From: Legionella gratiana
GTDB lineage: Bacteria; Pseudomonadota; Gammaproteobacteria; Legionellales; Legionellaceae
Reading direction: 5' to 3'
NCBI RefSeq assembly: GCF_001467695.1
Contig: NZ_LNYE01000029.1
Span: 183,966 to 247,965 of the forward strand
DNA length: 64,000 bases
In this document: in pieces, positions 54,166 to 63,767 of the stretch
Layout of the letters: each line of letters begins with the position of its first letter
How positions within the stretch are numbered: position 1 is the first letter of the stretch
The notes under the pieces: model-generated
Databases searched by the model: none
Seen by the model: the letters and a program-made list of their open reading frames with translations, nothing else
What the model was told of the DNA's origin: nothing
Made by a program: the position numbers and the translations under genes

Positions 54166-55702
54166 GAATATTTTTTTCTAATAATGAATGGCCGGTCATT
54201 TCAGCTGGAGGAGTGATTCCGAGTAAGGTCAACATAGTTGGTGCAATATCAATTAAACTTCCTTTGCTGTGGGTAAAATGCCAATGTCTCCCAACGTACA
54301 CCAAAGGTACAGGCTCATTTGTATGAGCAGTATGTGCTTGATGGGTGCTTTCGTCAAACATTTCTTCAGCATTGCCATGATCAGCAGTAATAAGTAATTG
54401 TCCTCCGTGTTTGGCTAATGCATGCCATACTTTACTCATACATCGATCCAGGCATTCTATGGCAGAAACGGTTGCTTCAAAATCACCACTATGGCCAACC
54501 ATATCCGCATTGGCATAATTACAAATAATTACATCATATGATTGGTTCTTAATTGCCTCAACAAGATGTTCTGTTAATTGCGGGGCGCTCATTTCTGGTT
54601 GTAAATTATAGGTGGCAACTTGAGGAGAAGGAATTAGAACTCGCTCTTCATTGGGAAAAACATTCTCATTTCCACCATTAAAGAAAAAAGTGACATGAGC
54701 ATATTTTTCGGTTTCTGCAATACGTAATTGACTTAAGCCATGAGTAGCAAGAACTTCTCCTAGAGTATTATTTAAAGGAGTCGGAGGAAAAGCGGGTAGA
54801 GTTGGCATGTTTTTATCATATTGAGTCATACTGACAAAATAGGATAGTTGAGGTAGAGTTTTTCTGTTGAATTTTTTAAATTTGGGATCAATAAAAGCAG
54901 TAGTGAGTTGTCGAGCTCTATCTGCACGAAAATTAAAAAATAAAATAGCATCACCATCTTTAATAGTATGTTGTTGTTTGCCAATTCGAGTCGGAGGTAT
55001 AAATTCGTCGGACAGATTTTGCTGATAATACGACTCTATTGCGGTTTTTGCATCCATAAAATGATATTTGCTTTCGCCTTGAGTTAATAAAGTATAAACT
55101 TGTTCTATTCGTTCCCAGCGATTATCTCTGTCCATAGCGTAATAGCGCCCGCTAATCGAAGTTATGGTTGCTACTGGATGTATTTTAAGTTTTGTATTAA
55201 GACGCTCTAAGCTTTGCAATGCACTTTGCGGTGGCGTATCACGCCCATCTAGGAATAAATGCAAATAAATGGCAGTAAATTTTTGTTCGATGCATAAGTC
55301 GAGTAAAGCGAATAAATGTTGTTCATGGCTATGAACTCCTCCTGGAGAGAATAACCCCATGATATGCAGTGATTTTTGAGTTTTTTGTAATGCAGTAATG
55401 ACCTCACAAAAAGCAGGGTTATTTGCAAATTCACCATTTTTTATACTTTTGTTAATGCGCGTGAAATCTTGTTCAATTACTCGGCCTGCGCCTATGTGCA
55501 TATGTCCTACTTCTGAGTTTCCCATTTGCGCATCAGGTAATCCTACAGAATCGCCAGATGCTTGCAAAAGCATATGCGGGCAGTTTTCCCACCATTCATC
55601 CCATTGTGGTGTCTTAGCTTGGGCAATGGCATTATATCGGTTATTTTCGTTATATCCCCAGCCATCCAAAATCATGAGCAACAATGGTGCTTTTTTTGGC
55701 AT
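54158..55702 (-). CDS. gpmI: 2,3-bisphosphoglycerate-independent phosphoglycerate mutase
   Basis: Manganese-dependent glycolytic enzyme interconverting 3- and 2-phosphoglycerate. The 514-aa product has LLMILDGWGYNENN (metal-binding Asp, about residue 13), the catalytic Ser in AQMGNSEVGHMHIGAGR (Ser about 63), DGRDTPPQSAL (about 153), and the C-terminal metal site TADHGNAEEMFDESTHQAHTAHT. First gene of the gpmI-envC-ctpA run; the same pairing with envC is found in E. coli. Confidence 0.97.
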   Translation of the reverse strand: MPKKAPLLLMILDGWGYNENNRYNAIAQAKTPQWDEWWENCPHMLLQASGDSVGLPDAQMGNSEVGHMHIGAGRVIEQDFTRINKSIKNGEFANNPAFCEVITALQKTQKSLHIMGLFSPGGVHSHEQHLFALLDLCIEQKFTAIYLHLFLDGRDTPPQSALQSLERLNTKLKIHPVATITSISGRYYAMDRDNRWERIEQVYTLLTQGESKYHFMDAKTAIESYYQQNLSDEFIPPTRIGKQQHTIKDGDAILFFNFRADRARQLTTAFIDPKFKKFNRKTLPQLSYFVSMTQYDKNMPTLPAFPPTPLNNTLGEVLATHGLSQLRIAETEKYAHVTFFFNGGNENVFPNEERVLIPSPQVATYNLQPEMSAPQLTEHLVEAIKNQSYDVIICNYANADMVGHSGDFEATVSAIECLDRCMSKVWHALAKHGGQLLITADHGNAEEMFDESTHQAHTAHTNEPVPLVYVGRHWHFTHSKGSLIDIAPTMLTLLGITPPAEMTGHSLLEKNIHE

Positions 55703-55911
55703 GTAACACTCCGCAACATAGGATCAATTTTAGTGAGAATTATACATGACTTGAATTGTAATGCATGCTCTAGTTTCTAAGAAATCTTCATAAAGATTTA
55801 AAATTAAAAATAAGGGATTCAGAACTTTGACCTCATCGGTAGGTGAGTAGTGACATTTTTATATTAAAGCAGTTAGACTATGCACTATTTACCAGTTTGG
55901 GAAGAATAGTG

Positions 55912-56619
55912 TTGGAGCAAAAAATTCCTCAGCATATTGCTATTGTTATGGATGGAAATGGTCGTTGGGCTGAAAGTAGGGGGTTAGTTCGCATTGAAGG
56001 TCATAAAGCAGGTGTTGAATCTGTGAAGAAAATGATTCGTAGCTGTATGACTAAAGGTGTTCCCTATCTTAGTTTATTTGCTTTTAGTTCTGAAAACTGG
56101 TTACGTCCTGCTGATGAAGTGAGTTTCTTGATGGAGTTATTTCTAGAGTCTCTGCGCAAGGAGCTTGCGGAATTAAATCAGCATGGAATACGGATGCGAT
56201 TTACTGGAAATCGTAGTTCTCTATCTCCAGTTTTACAAAAACAAATGCGTGAAGCTGAGGATTTAACAGCAAAAAATGAGCAACTCACGTTGAATGTGGT
56301 TGTTAACTATGGCGGTAAATGGGATGTGGTGAATGCAGCAAAAAAAATAGCACAAGCAGTTGTGGATGGTGAATTGAGGATCGATGAGATCAGTGAAACC
56401 AATTTTGCTCATTATTTAGATACTGAAGGGTTACCTGATCCTGATTTGTTTATTCGTACTAGCGGCGAGCTGCGGATTAGTAATTTTTTTCTTTGGCAGC
56501 TTGCCTATACCGAGCTTTATTTTAGTGAAGTTCATTGGCCGGATTTCGGAGAGGATGAGTTTGAATTGGCTTTAGCATCTTTTAATAAAAGAAAAAGAAG
56601 ATTTGGGCAGATTTCTTAA
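55912..56619 (+). CDS. uppS: Undecaprenyl diphosphate synthase
   Basis: Cis-prenyltransferase that makes the C55 carrier for peptidoglycan and O-antigen. The product has the catalytic P-loop [39 protein letters not shown] and [29 protein letters not shown], in full. The start is uncertain: the frame is open from a GTG at 55843 (258 aa), but GGGAAG lies 7 nt before TTG 55912, giving 235 aa starting MEQKIPQH. I use the latter. It begins the plus-strand envelope operon; frr, pyrH and tsf, its usual upstream neighbours, are not here. Confidence 0.95.
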   Translation: MEQKIPQHIAIVMDGNGRWAESRGLVRIEGHKAGVESVKKMIRSCMTKGVPYLSLFAFSSENWLRPADEVSFLMELFLESLRKELAELNQHGIRMRFTGNRSSLSPVLQKQMREAEDLTAKNEQLTLNVVVNYGGKWDVVNAAKKIAQAVVDGELRIDEISETNFAHYLDTEGLPDPDLFIRTSGELRISNFFLWQLAYTELYFSEVHWPDFGEDEFELALASFNKRKRRFGQIS

Positions 56620-56640
56620 TTCAGTTTTAAAATTGGAATA

Positions 56641-56677
56641 GTTCGATATAAAAAATTACATTATTTTTATATCGAAC
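56641..56677. terminator. Hairpin between uppS and cdsA, GTTCGATATAAAAA family
   Basis: Perfect 14-bp arms GTTCGATATAAAAA (56641-56654) and TTTTTATATCGAAC (56664-56677), identical to those at 7359-7394. It lies between two co-oriented genes of one apparent operon, so it would act as an attenuator or RNA-processing site rather than an operon end. Family tail TCACAAATTAA follows. Confidence 0.6.
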
Positions 56678-56712
56678 TCACAAATTAATTTTTAAATCAT
56701 AAGGGCAATATC

Positions 56713-57495
56713 ATGTTCTTACAACGTCTTATAACTGCATTGATTTTAGCCCCTTTGGTTTTGTGGCTGATTTTTTATGGCAATCAATGGCTTTTAGTAG
56801 GAATTGTTTTAATCGTTTATATCATTGCGGTTAGAGAATCGTTCCAATTAATTCCTATAAAGAAATTCAGCATACAAGTTGGATTTCTTTTGTTGATGCT
56901 TTTGTGCTTGTGGATCTGTGGCTATTTATTTCCTTACTGGTTAACGCTAGGTTTAATTATCTGGGGATTGATTATTGTTGCGATTTTAACTTTTCCTAAC
57001 TCACAGAACTATTGGGGCTATCCAGTTGTTGTGGCTGCAACTTGTTTGTTACTGTTGCCTTTATTTTTGCAAAGTCTCTTGCATTTATATAATTTACCTC
57101 AGGGTAAAGAACTATTGGTTTACTTGCTGTTTTTAATTTGGGCATCAGATTCAGGTGCTTATTTAAGTGGTAAAATTATAGGAAAACATAAACTAATTCC
57201 TCAGGTTAGCCCCGGAAAGACCTGGGAAGGAGTACTTGGAGGCGTTGTTTTATCCATGATCATTGCTTGGGGGGGAGGGTATTATTTTAAACCTATCGCT
57301 CAGGCCCATTGGTTTGTTTTGGCCTTATGTACTATAATAATTGCAATCTTCGGAGATTTATTTATCAGTATATTGAAGCGCAGGTGTCATTTAAAAGATA
57401 CAGGCGCCATAATTCCTGGTCATGGGGGTATCTTAGATCGTTTGGATAGTTTGATTGCGGCTTTACCTTTATTTTATTTCGGATTAACTATGTAA
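56713..57495 (+). CDS. cdsA: Phosphatidate cytidylyltransferase
   Basis: Polytopic inner-membrane enzyme that makes CDP-diacylglycerol, the substrate of PssA. The 260-aa product has about eight hydrophobic segments and the family signature near the C-terminus, KRRCHLKDTGAIIPGHGGILDRLDSLI (motif from KD through GHGG to DRLDS, about residues 222-250). The usual dxr gene after cdsA (as in Pseudomonas) is missing; rseP follows directly. Confidence 0.95.
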   Translation: MFLQRLITALILAPLVLWLIFYGNQWLLVGIVLIVYIIAVRESFQLIPIKKFSIQVGFLLLMLLCLWICGYLFPYWLTLGLIIWGLIIVAILTFPNSQNYWGYPVVVAATCLLLLPLFLQSLLHLYNLPQGKELLVYLLFLIWASDSGAYLSGKIIGKHKLIPQVSPGKTWEGVLGGVVLSMIIAWGGGYYFKPIAQAHWFVLALCTIIIAIFGDLFISILKRRCHLKDTGAIIPGHGGILDRLDSLIAALPLFYFGLTM

Positions 57496-57658
57496 CCTCT
57501 CGAATTTACTTTTAAAGCTGTTTGGACTTAATAAATAATCGATAAACAGGACGTTTTTGACAGGTTCTGCCTTTCCAGGCAAGCATACCTACATGTGTTA
57601 AGTCGGAACAATTGGAGAGCAATTTAGGGTGTTACTACTATTTTTTTGGGATAACACT

Positions 57659-59011
57659 ATGCTTTCAACTTTGCTGTATTTCTTTTTAGCTTTAATCCTA
57701 TTAGTTACCATTCATGAGTACGGTCATTTTCAAGTGGCACGTTGGTGTGGCGTTAAAGTACTGCGTTTTTCTTTTGGTTTTGGTCCTGTTTTAGCGCGAT
57801 GGCAAGGAAAAAAAGGCACCGAGTATGCATGGTCTTTATTCCCTCTGGGGGGCTATGTCAAAATGCTTGATGAGTCTGAAGGAGTAGTAGCAGAAAATGA
57901 ACGACATTTAGCATTTAATAATCAACCCCTCTGGAAAAGAGCGGCAATCGTTTTTGCCGGTCCCTTGTTTAATTTTCTTTTTGCTTTTGTTGCGTTATGG
58001 TTGGTATTAATTATCGGGATGCCGTCTTTAGCTCCTATGATTGAATCGGTAAAACCTAATAGCATTGCTGCACATGCTGGTTTAGATGCGAAAGAAGAAA
58101 TAATTGCGTTCAATGGTAATAAAATAAATAGCTGGCGTGATTTTCAATATGCTATTATGCCTCTTGTCGGCTCTGAGGAAACGATACAATTAACGGTAAA
58201 GTCATTGGTTGATGGACGTCAACGTCAAATATTTTTACCTTTAGCTCGTTGGCAATTAGATAGCAAAAAGCCGGATCCACTCCAAAGTTTGGGAATCGAA
58301 CCTTTTATTCCTTCAATTCCCCCCATTGTTGGTGAAGTAGTGCCCAATTCTCCGGCAGCAAAAGCGGGATTACAAAATGGCGATAAAATTTTAAGTGTGG
58401 ATGGGAAGCATTTTGATGACTGGTTGTACCTAGTTAATTATGTGCAGAAACGTCCAGATAAATCATTAGCTTTAACTATTAAAAGGAATAAGACGGTACA
58501 AAAGGTTATGGTACATACTGGAAGCCAAGAAAATAAAGGGAAAATTGAAGGCTTTTTAGGTGTACGCTCACAGAAAGTTAAGTGGCCTGCCCATTGGCTA
58601 CGTATAGAGAGAGAGGATCCCCTTACGGCTATAGGTACGTCATTAAAACAAACGACTCAATTAACCAGTGCAACATTTACATTGATGGGTAGGTTAGTCA
58701 TGGGGCGATTAGGATTAAATAGCATTAGTGGCCCAGTTGGCATCGCGCAAGGAGCGGGCGATTCTGGAAGAAATGGATTAGCTGCTTATTTATTTTTTCT
58801 TGCACTAGTGAGTATCAGCTTAGGTGCCTTAAATTTATTGCCAATTCCTATGCTGGATGGCGGTCATTTACTGTATTATTTGGTGGAAGCAATTCGACGG
58901 AAGCCTTTATCCAATGGCTTAAAATCAGCAGGAGCTTATTTTGGTTTATTACTATTAGTAGTTCTGATGTTTATAGCAATAACGAACGACTTATCCAGAC
59001 TTACAAGTTAG
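57659..59011 (+). CDS. rseP: RIP metalloprotease RseP
   Basis: Site-2 type intramembrane protease that cleaves the anti-sigma factor RseA and signal-peptide remnants. The 450-aa product has the zinc motif HEYGH in the first membrane segment (about residues 19-23), two PDZ domains (PMIESVKPNSIAAHAGL and PPIVGEVVPNSPAAKAGLQNGD), and the C-terminal LLPIPMLDGGHLLYYLVE with the third zinc ligand Asp. I use ATG 57659; GTG 57629 is in frame but adds an unlikely N-terminus. Between cdsA and bamA in the standard order. Confidence 0.95.
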   Translation: MLSTLLYFFLALILLVTIHEYGHFQVARWCGVKVLRFSFGFGPVLARWQGKKGTEYAWSLFPLGGYVKMLDESEGVVAENERHLAFNNQPLWKRAAIVFAGPLFNFLFAFVALWLVLIIGMPSLAPMIESVKPNSIAAHAGLDAKEEIIAFNGNKINSWRDFQYAIMPLVGSEETIQLTVKSLVDGRQRQIFLPLARWQLDSKKPDPLQSLGIEPFIPSIPPIVGEVVPNSPAAKAGLQNGDKILSVDGKHFDDWLYLVNYVQKRPDKSLALTIKRNKTVQKVMVHTGSQENKGKIEGFLGVRSQKVKWPAHWLRIEREDPLTAIGTSLKQTTQLTSATFTLMGRLVMGRLGLNSISGPVGIAQGAGDSGRNGLAAYLFFLALVSISLGALNLLPIPMLDGGHLLYYLVEAIRRKPLSNGLKSAGAYFGLLLLVVLMFIAITNDLSRLTS

Positions 59012-59145
59012 TTATAGTACAATATGCTCTAACGGATTGGAGCAAAACCTTGACAGTGGTTTCTACTTCCTATAAAAAGTGTTTCAATTTTTAGTGTGCT
59101 GAGTTAGGTGTTAAAAGTACACGTAGTACTGGGCGTATAATAATA

Positions 59146-61458
59146 ATGAAAAGAATCAGTAGTAAATTAATATTAGGTGTTTGTTGTTCCTCGCTTATTG
59201 CCTGGTCTTCACAAACAATAGCAGCGGATACTTTTGTTGTTAAAAGTATTAAAGTTACTGGGTTACAACGTGTATCTACTGGAACAGTACTTAATTACAT
59301 TCCTGTTCAAGTAGGTGAAGAGGTTGGTTCTGAGTCTACTGCTGAGATCATTCGCGCTCTTTATGATACTGGCTTTTTCCAATCTGTTTCTTTGGAACGT
59401 CAAGGCAACACTTTAATTGTTAACGTAGTAGAAAGAGCAACTATTGGCTCGATTAGTGTTGTAGGAAATAAAGAAATTCCTAGTGACAAGATGAAAGATT
59501 TTCTCAAAGAAATGGGGCTGGTTAAAGGCCGTGTGTTTCAAACCTCTACTTTGGAGCGCTTAGAAAAAGAACTCAAGCAAGCATATAATGCCCGAGGAAA
59601 GTATAACGCACGTATAGAAACTCGAGTTACTCAGTTAACCGAGAACAGAGTGGGGATTACTGTTACTATTTCTGAAGGACGTGTATCGAGAATTAAACAA
59701 ATCAAGATAATTGGTAACCACGACTTTACTACTAATGAATTATTGCCCGAATTTGCTTTATCCAAATCGGGTATTTTTACTTATTTTACTAAAAAAGATC
59801 AGTATTCGAAACAAGGTATGGATGCATCCTTAGAAGCATTACGTTCATTTTATCTGGATCGAGGGTATTTAAAATTTAAAATTATCTCGTCACAAGTTTT
59901 ACTCTCACCCGATAGAAAAGACGTTTACATTAATGTTCATATTGAAGAAGGACCACAATATCACTTTTCAGGTTATAAAGTAGTAGGTAAACCTATATTA
60001 CCTCCAGAGAAGATTGCATCATTAGTTCAAGTTAAAAAAGGAGCTGTCTTTTCACGTAAAAAAGTAACCGATACTATTTCTTCGATTGGATTAGCTTTAG
60101 GGGATATAGGTTATGGGTTCCCAGCAATAAATGCCGAGCCTCAGCTTGATGAGAACGATAAAACTGTATTTATAACCTTTATCGTGCAGCCTGGTCGGCA
60201 TGTTTACGTCCGACGTATTAATTTTCATGGTAATACCAAAACTAGTGATTATGTATTACGTAGTGTTATTCGCCAAGATGAAGGAGGATTATTATCTTTA
60301 CATAACATTAAAGAATCTGAACGGCAGTTGCGTTTACTAGGATATCTAAAGAATGTTGATGTAAAGACTACGCCGGTTCCTGATGCGAATAACCAGGTTG
60401 ATCTTGATGTTCAAGTAGAGGAGGCTCCTTCTGCTGAGGCAAGCGCTTCTATTGGTTATGGTACTAATGGTTACCAACTGAATGCTTCAGTGAATCAACA
60501 TAATTTTATGGGGACAGGACGAGCAATCGGAGCAGCATTTACGGCGAGTAAATGGGGGCAAGATTATACTTTAAATTATTATAATCCTTTTTATACAGAT
60601 ACAGGAATAGGGCGCGGAATAAATCTTTATTTTGCTCGAGTTGATCCTAGAAATCTGAATGTAAGTACCTATAGCTCCAATCGTTTTGGTGGTGATGTGA
60701 ATTATAGTATGCCATTAGGCGAGATCAGTAGGTTACAGTTTGGATATGGTTATCAGGACATAGATATTAAAAGTGTAGGTTATGTTGTTCCTATCCAGAA
60801 TTTTGTAAATTTATATGGGAAGCATTTCCACGAAATTCGTTTATCTACGGGATGGAGTCGTAACACTTATGATCAATTTCCTTATCCCACTCGCGGTCTT
60901 AATCAACAAGTTGCTGCTGTAGTTGCTTTACCTGCTGCTTCCGGGTCTTTGTCTTATTATAAAGGTTCCTATCAAGCCCGTATGTACCAACCTATAACTC
61001 ATGGGTGGATTTTTTCTCTGCAAGGGTTTGCGGGTTATGGAAACGCGTTTAATAATAATGGATTACCATTTTTTGAGAATTATTATGCAGGGGGTACAGC
61101 GCAACCAGGTCAAGTACGTGGATATGACAGTTACTCTTTAGGACCTTTAGATAACTACCGCAATTCAGTGGGAGGTAACTTATTACTCAGTGGAACGGCT
61201 GGAATTATATTGCCTTACCCTTTAAGCAGAGATACTGTGCGTACAACAGCGTTTGTTGATGCAGGTAACGTATTTGCTGTGAATACTTTGTCTACTTTGA
61301 CGGGTAAGTATGAAGGACCTTTAAGATACTCAGCGGGTGTTTCAATTGAATGGCGCTCTCCTTTTGGCCCATTATCATTTAGCTTGGCGAAGGCATTGAA
61401 TCCTCAACAATTCGATCAACAGCAATTGTTCCAATTTGCATTATCCTCAGGATTTTAA
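59146..61458 (+). CDS. bamA: Outer membrane protein assembly factor BamA
   Basis: Omp85 protein that inserts beta-barrel proteins into the outer membrane. The 770-aa product has a signal peptide (about residues 1-27, ending TIAADT), five POTRA repeats (about 28-430; e.g. VKSIKVTGLQRVSTGTVLNYIPV) and the 16-strand barrel with the VRGYDSYSLGPLD motif (VRGF-type, about 665) in loop L6. It ends FQFALSSGF with a C-terminal Phe, as expected. The order rseP-bamA-skp-lpxD-fabZ-lpxA is the classic arrangement. Confidence 0.98.
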   Translation: MKRISSKLILGVCCSSLIAWSSQTIAADTFVVKSIKVTGLQRVSTGTVLNYIPVQVGEEVGSESTAEIIRALYDTGFFQSVSLERQGNTLIVNVVERATIGSISVVGNKEIPSDKMKDFLKEMGLVKGRVFQTSTLERLEKELKQAYNARGKYNARIETRVTQLTENRVGITVTISEGRVSRIKQIKIIGNHDFTTNELLPEFALSKSGIFTYFTKKDQYSKQGMDASLEALRSFYLDRGYLKFKIISSQVLLSPDRKDVYINVHIEEGPQYHFSGYKVVGKPILPPEKIASLVQVKKGAVFSRKKVTDTISSIGLALGDIGYGFPAINAEPQLDENDKTVFITFIVQPGRHVYVRRINFHGNTKTSDYVLRSVIRQDEGGLLSLHNIKESERQLRLLGYLKNVDVKTTPVPDANNQVDLDVQVEEAPSAEASASIGYGTNGYQLNASVNQHNFMGTGRAIGAAFTASKWGQDYTLNYYNPFYTDTGIGRGINLYFARVDPRNLNVSTYSSNRFGGDVNYSMPLGEISRLQFGYGYQDIDIKSVGYVVPIQNFVNLYGKHFHEIRLSTGWSRNTYDQFPYPTRGLNQQVAAVVALPAASGSLSYYKGSYQARMYQPITHGWIFSLQGFAGYGNAFNNNGLPFFENYYAGGTAQPGQVRGYDSYSLGPLDNYRNSVGGNLLLSGTAGIILPYPLSRDTVRTTAFVDAGNVFAVNTLSTLTGKYEGPLRYSAGVSIEWRSPFGPLSFSLAKALNPQQFDQQQLFQFALSSGF

Positions 61459-61490
61459 TTTTATATTTTCCCTTCATGTGGAGAGAGAAA

Positions 61491-61514
61491 CTAGGGGCTG
61501 TAAACAGCCCCTAG
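61491..61514. terminator. Strong hairpin between bamA and skp
   Basis: CTAGGGGCTG (61491-61500) and CAGCCCCTAG (61505-61514) are perfect 10-bp arms with a TAAA loop, closing an even longer stem if T and A of the loop pair. It lies 32 nt after the bamA stop and 91 nt before skp. There is no T-run, so partial termination, mRNA stabilisation or processing are equally possible. Confidence 0.6.
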
Positions 61515-61604
61515 AGGATAAAATTATTAGTGAAAACTCGTGTTGTACATAGCAACCTATGTTGATTTGTGCTAGCATCATGCTCTTTAATTTAGGAGAT
61601 AGTT

Positions 61605-62105
61605 ATGAAGCGGTTCGGTTTGGTTTTAATAACCCTTATTTTTAGCGTGTTTGGCGCTAATGCATTTGCGGATGCTGCAAAGATCGGTGTGGTCGATTTG
61701 CAAAAAATCATGCAAACTTCGAGTCAAATCAAAGAAATTCAACAAAAGTTGGAAAAGGAGTTTAAGCCGCGTCGTGATAAATTATTAGCGGTTGAGGCCA
61801 AGATAAAGGCTGATATGGAAAAATTCAAACGAGATAGTGCTGTTTTGAGTGCTACTCAAAAGAAAGAAATGGAACGAAAAATTGTTAGTGCACAACAACA
61901 ATTTGAACGTGATGGCCAGCAATATCAGCAAGAATTAAGCACTGCAAATAATGAAGCTATGGAAGGTTTGTATGCTAAAGTACGTGCAGCAATTTCAAAA
62001 GTTGCTAAAGATGACAAATATGATCTTATTGTACAAAAAGATGCGGCTCCTTTTAGCTCAGATTCTCTTGATGTAACTGACAAAGTCGCTAAAGCAATCA
62101 ATTAA
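61605..62105 (+). CDS. skp: Periplasmic chaperone Skp/OmpH
   Basis: Trimeric jellyfish-shaped chaperone that holds unfolded outer membrane proteins between Sec and the Bam complex. The 166-aa product has a signal peptide (about residues 1-22, ending NAFAD), the beta core (AAKIGVVDLQKIMQTS and YDLIVQKDAAPFSSDSLDVTDKV) and the long helical arms (KEIQQKLEKEFKPRRDKLL through YQQELSTANNEAM). AGGAGAT lies before the ATG. Confidence 0.95.
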   Translation: MKRFGLVLITLIFSVFGANAFADAAKIGVVDLQKIMQTSSQIKEIQQKLEKEFKPRRDKLLAVEAKIKADMEKFKRDSAVLSATQKKEMERKIVSAQQQFERDGQQYQQELSTANNEAMEGLYAKVRAAISKVAKDDKYDLIVQKDAAPFSSDSLDVTDKVAKAIN

Positions 62106-62120
62106 TTTGGCGATGCGACG

Positions 62121-63164
62121 TTGCTAACATTAGCGCAACTGGCTGAAAAATTAGGTGGCGTGTGGCATGGTAATGCAAATCACGCCATTTTTTCTTTTGC
62201 TTCTTTGGCTCGAGCTACTCCTAAAGATATAGCTTATTATGATAATCCTATATTGCAAAAAGCTTTAGAAGCCACTTCAGCCGGTGCGGTACTACTTAGA
62301 GCAGAGCATAAGGACCTCTGTCAAAGAAATTGTATTATTGTATCCAATCCGTTACAGATGATGATACAAGCCACTCAACTTCTATCAAAGCCAACAATCT
62401 CATGTTCTGGTGTTGATCCTACGGCTCGAATTCATCATTCTGCTCAAATAGGTGAAGGAGTATCTATTGGCGCATATAGTGTCATTCATGCTGAAGTTCA
62501 GTTGGCTGACAATGTCGTGATAGGTGCGAATACCGTTGTCGAATCGTCTGTTGTGATCGGAAAAAAGACTCAAATTGGTCATGATGTGGTAATACATTCG
62601 GGTTGTCAATTGGGAGCCCATGTAATCATTGACTCTGGATGTGTTGTCGGTGCCTCTCCATTTAATTATGTAAAGCAACAAGGTTATTGGCGACAGGGTC
62701 TTAGTGTAGGTGCGGTTATTATTGCAGATCAAGTACGGATTGGTGCCAATACCGTAATTGATAGGGGTTCTTTAAATGATACCTATTTAGGGGACGGGGT
62801 TTGTATCGATAATTTAGTTCAGATCGCGCATGATGTATTAATTGGTAAAAACACCTTTATTGCGGGATGTGCTGCTATAGGAGCTTATGTACAAATTGGA
62901 GAGGACTGTATTATTGGTGGCGCAAGCTCTATTGCTGCTTACGTACATTTAACAGATGATGTTGTGATTACCGGGATGTCTACTGTAAGTAAATCGCTTG
63001 CTAAGTCGGGAATTTACTCTTCAGGAACCTTAATTCATGAGCATCAACGTTGGCGTCGAAATGCGGCTCGGTTTCGACGACTAGACGATTATATAGAAAA
63101 ACTTAGTGTTTTAGAAAAAAGAGTAAACCTAATAACTGCAGTTGAGTCTTCATCTGAAGATTAG
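62121..63164 (+). CDS. lpxD: UDP-3-O-acylglucosamine N-acyltransferase LpxD
   Basis: Adds the N-linked acyl chain to UDP-3-O-acylglucosamine in lipid A synthesis. The 347-aa product has the N-terminal uridine-binding domain (ISFASLA-like SFASLARATPKDIAYYDNP, about residues 24-42) and a long left-handed beta-helix of hexapeptide repeats. The catalytic His is in QIAHDVLIGKNTFIAGC (about 236). The start is TTG 62121: no in-frame ATG or GTG lies near. An out-of-frame ATG at 62113 opens a five-codon frame that ends within lpxD (62127). Confidence 0.96.
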   Translation: MLTLAQLAEKLGGVWHGNANHAIFSFASLARATPKDIAYYDNPILQKALEATSAGAVLLRAEHKDLCQRNCIIVSNPLQMMIQATQLLSKPTISCSGVDPTARIHHSAQIGEGVSIGAYSVIHAEVQLADNVVIGANTVVESSVVIGKKTQIGHDVVIHSGCQLGAHVIIDSGCVVGASPFNYVKQQGYWRQGLSVGAVIIADQVRIGANTVIDRGSLNDTYLGDGVCIDNLVQIAHDVLIGKNTFIAGCAAIGAYVQIGEDCIIGGASSIAAYVHLTDDVVITGMSTVSKSLAKSGIYSSGTLIHEHQRWRRNAARFRRLDDYIEKLSVLEKRVNLITAVESSSED

Positions 63165-63314
63165 CTGTTCTTAGTACTCTTTCAAAGCGAAACAGAATAG
63201 GATAAAGACGGACAAGTTTTTAACAATTAATAATTGATTTGCATCCATTAAAACTGGATAATGCATTTTTTCATTGTGGCCAGCTAAATAGACTGATTAA
63301 GCGAGAAACTACGT

Positions 63315-63767
63315 ATGAATGAACCTATAGATATAAAACAAATTTTTAGTTTGTTGCCTCATCGTTACCCGATGATATTGGTAGATAGGGTATTAGATTT
63401 TAAGGCATTTGAGTATTTAACGGCTATAAAAAATGTGACCATTAATGAGAACTTTTTTGCCGGTCATTTTCCAGACAATCCAATTATGCCAGGGGTATTG
63501 ATGCTTGAAGCTTTGGCTCAAGCAGGCGGACTTTTTGCAGGATTATCGCAGACACCTGAGGAAAACGAAGGGATTTTGCATTTTTTTGCAGGTATCGATA
63601 ATGCAAAATTTAAACATGTAGTGGTTCCTGGTGATCAATTACGCTTGGAAATAAAATTATTAACGAGAAAAAGCGTTTTTTGGCGTGTGCATGCCGAAGC
63701 TTATGTGGGCGATAAACTGGCCTGTTCTGCAGATTTATTAAGTGCAGCGAAGGAATTTCAAAAGTGA
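63315..63767 (+). CDS. fabZ: 3-hydroxyacyl-ACP dehydratase FabZ
   Basis: Hot-dog fold dehydratase of fatty acid elongation. It competes with LpxA and LpxC for hydroxyacyl-ACP. The 150-aa product has LLPHRYPMILVDRV (about residues 13-26), the catalytic His in FAGHFPDNPIMPGVLMLEALAQ (about 48-69, His 51 and Glu 65), and KFKHVVVPGDQL (about 99-110). The stop codon overlaps the GTG start of lpxA (GTGA at 63764-63767). Confidence 0.97.
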   Translation: MNEPIDIKQIFSLLPHRYPMILVDRVLDFKAFEYLTAIKNVTINENFFAGHFPDNPIMPGVLMLEALAQAGGLFAGLSQTPEENEGILHFFAGIDNAKFKHVVVPGDQLRLEIKLLTRKSVFWRVHAEAYVGDKLACSADLLSAAKEFQK

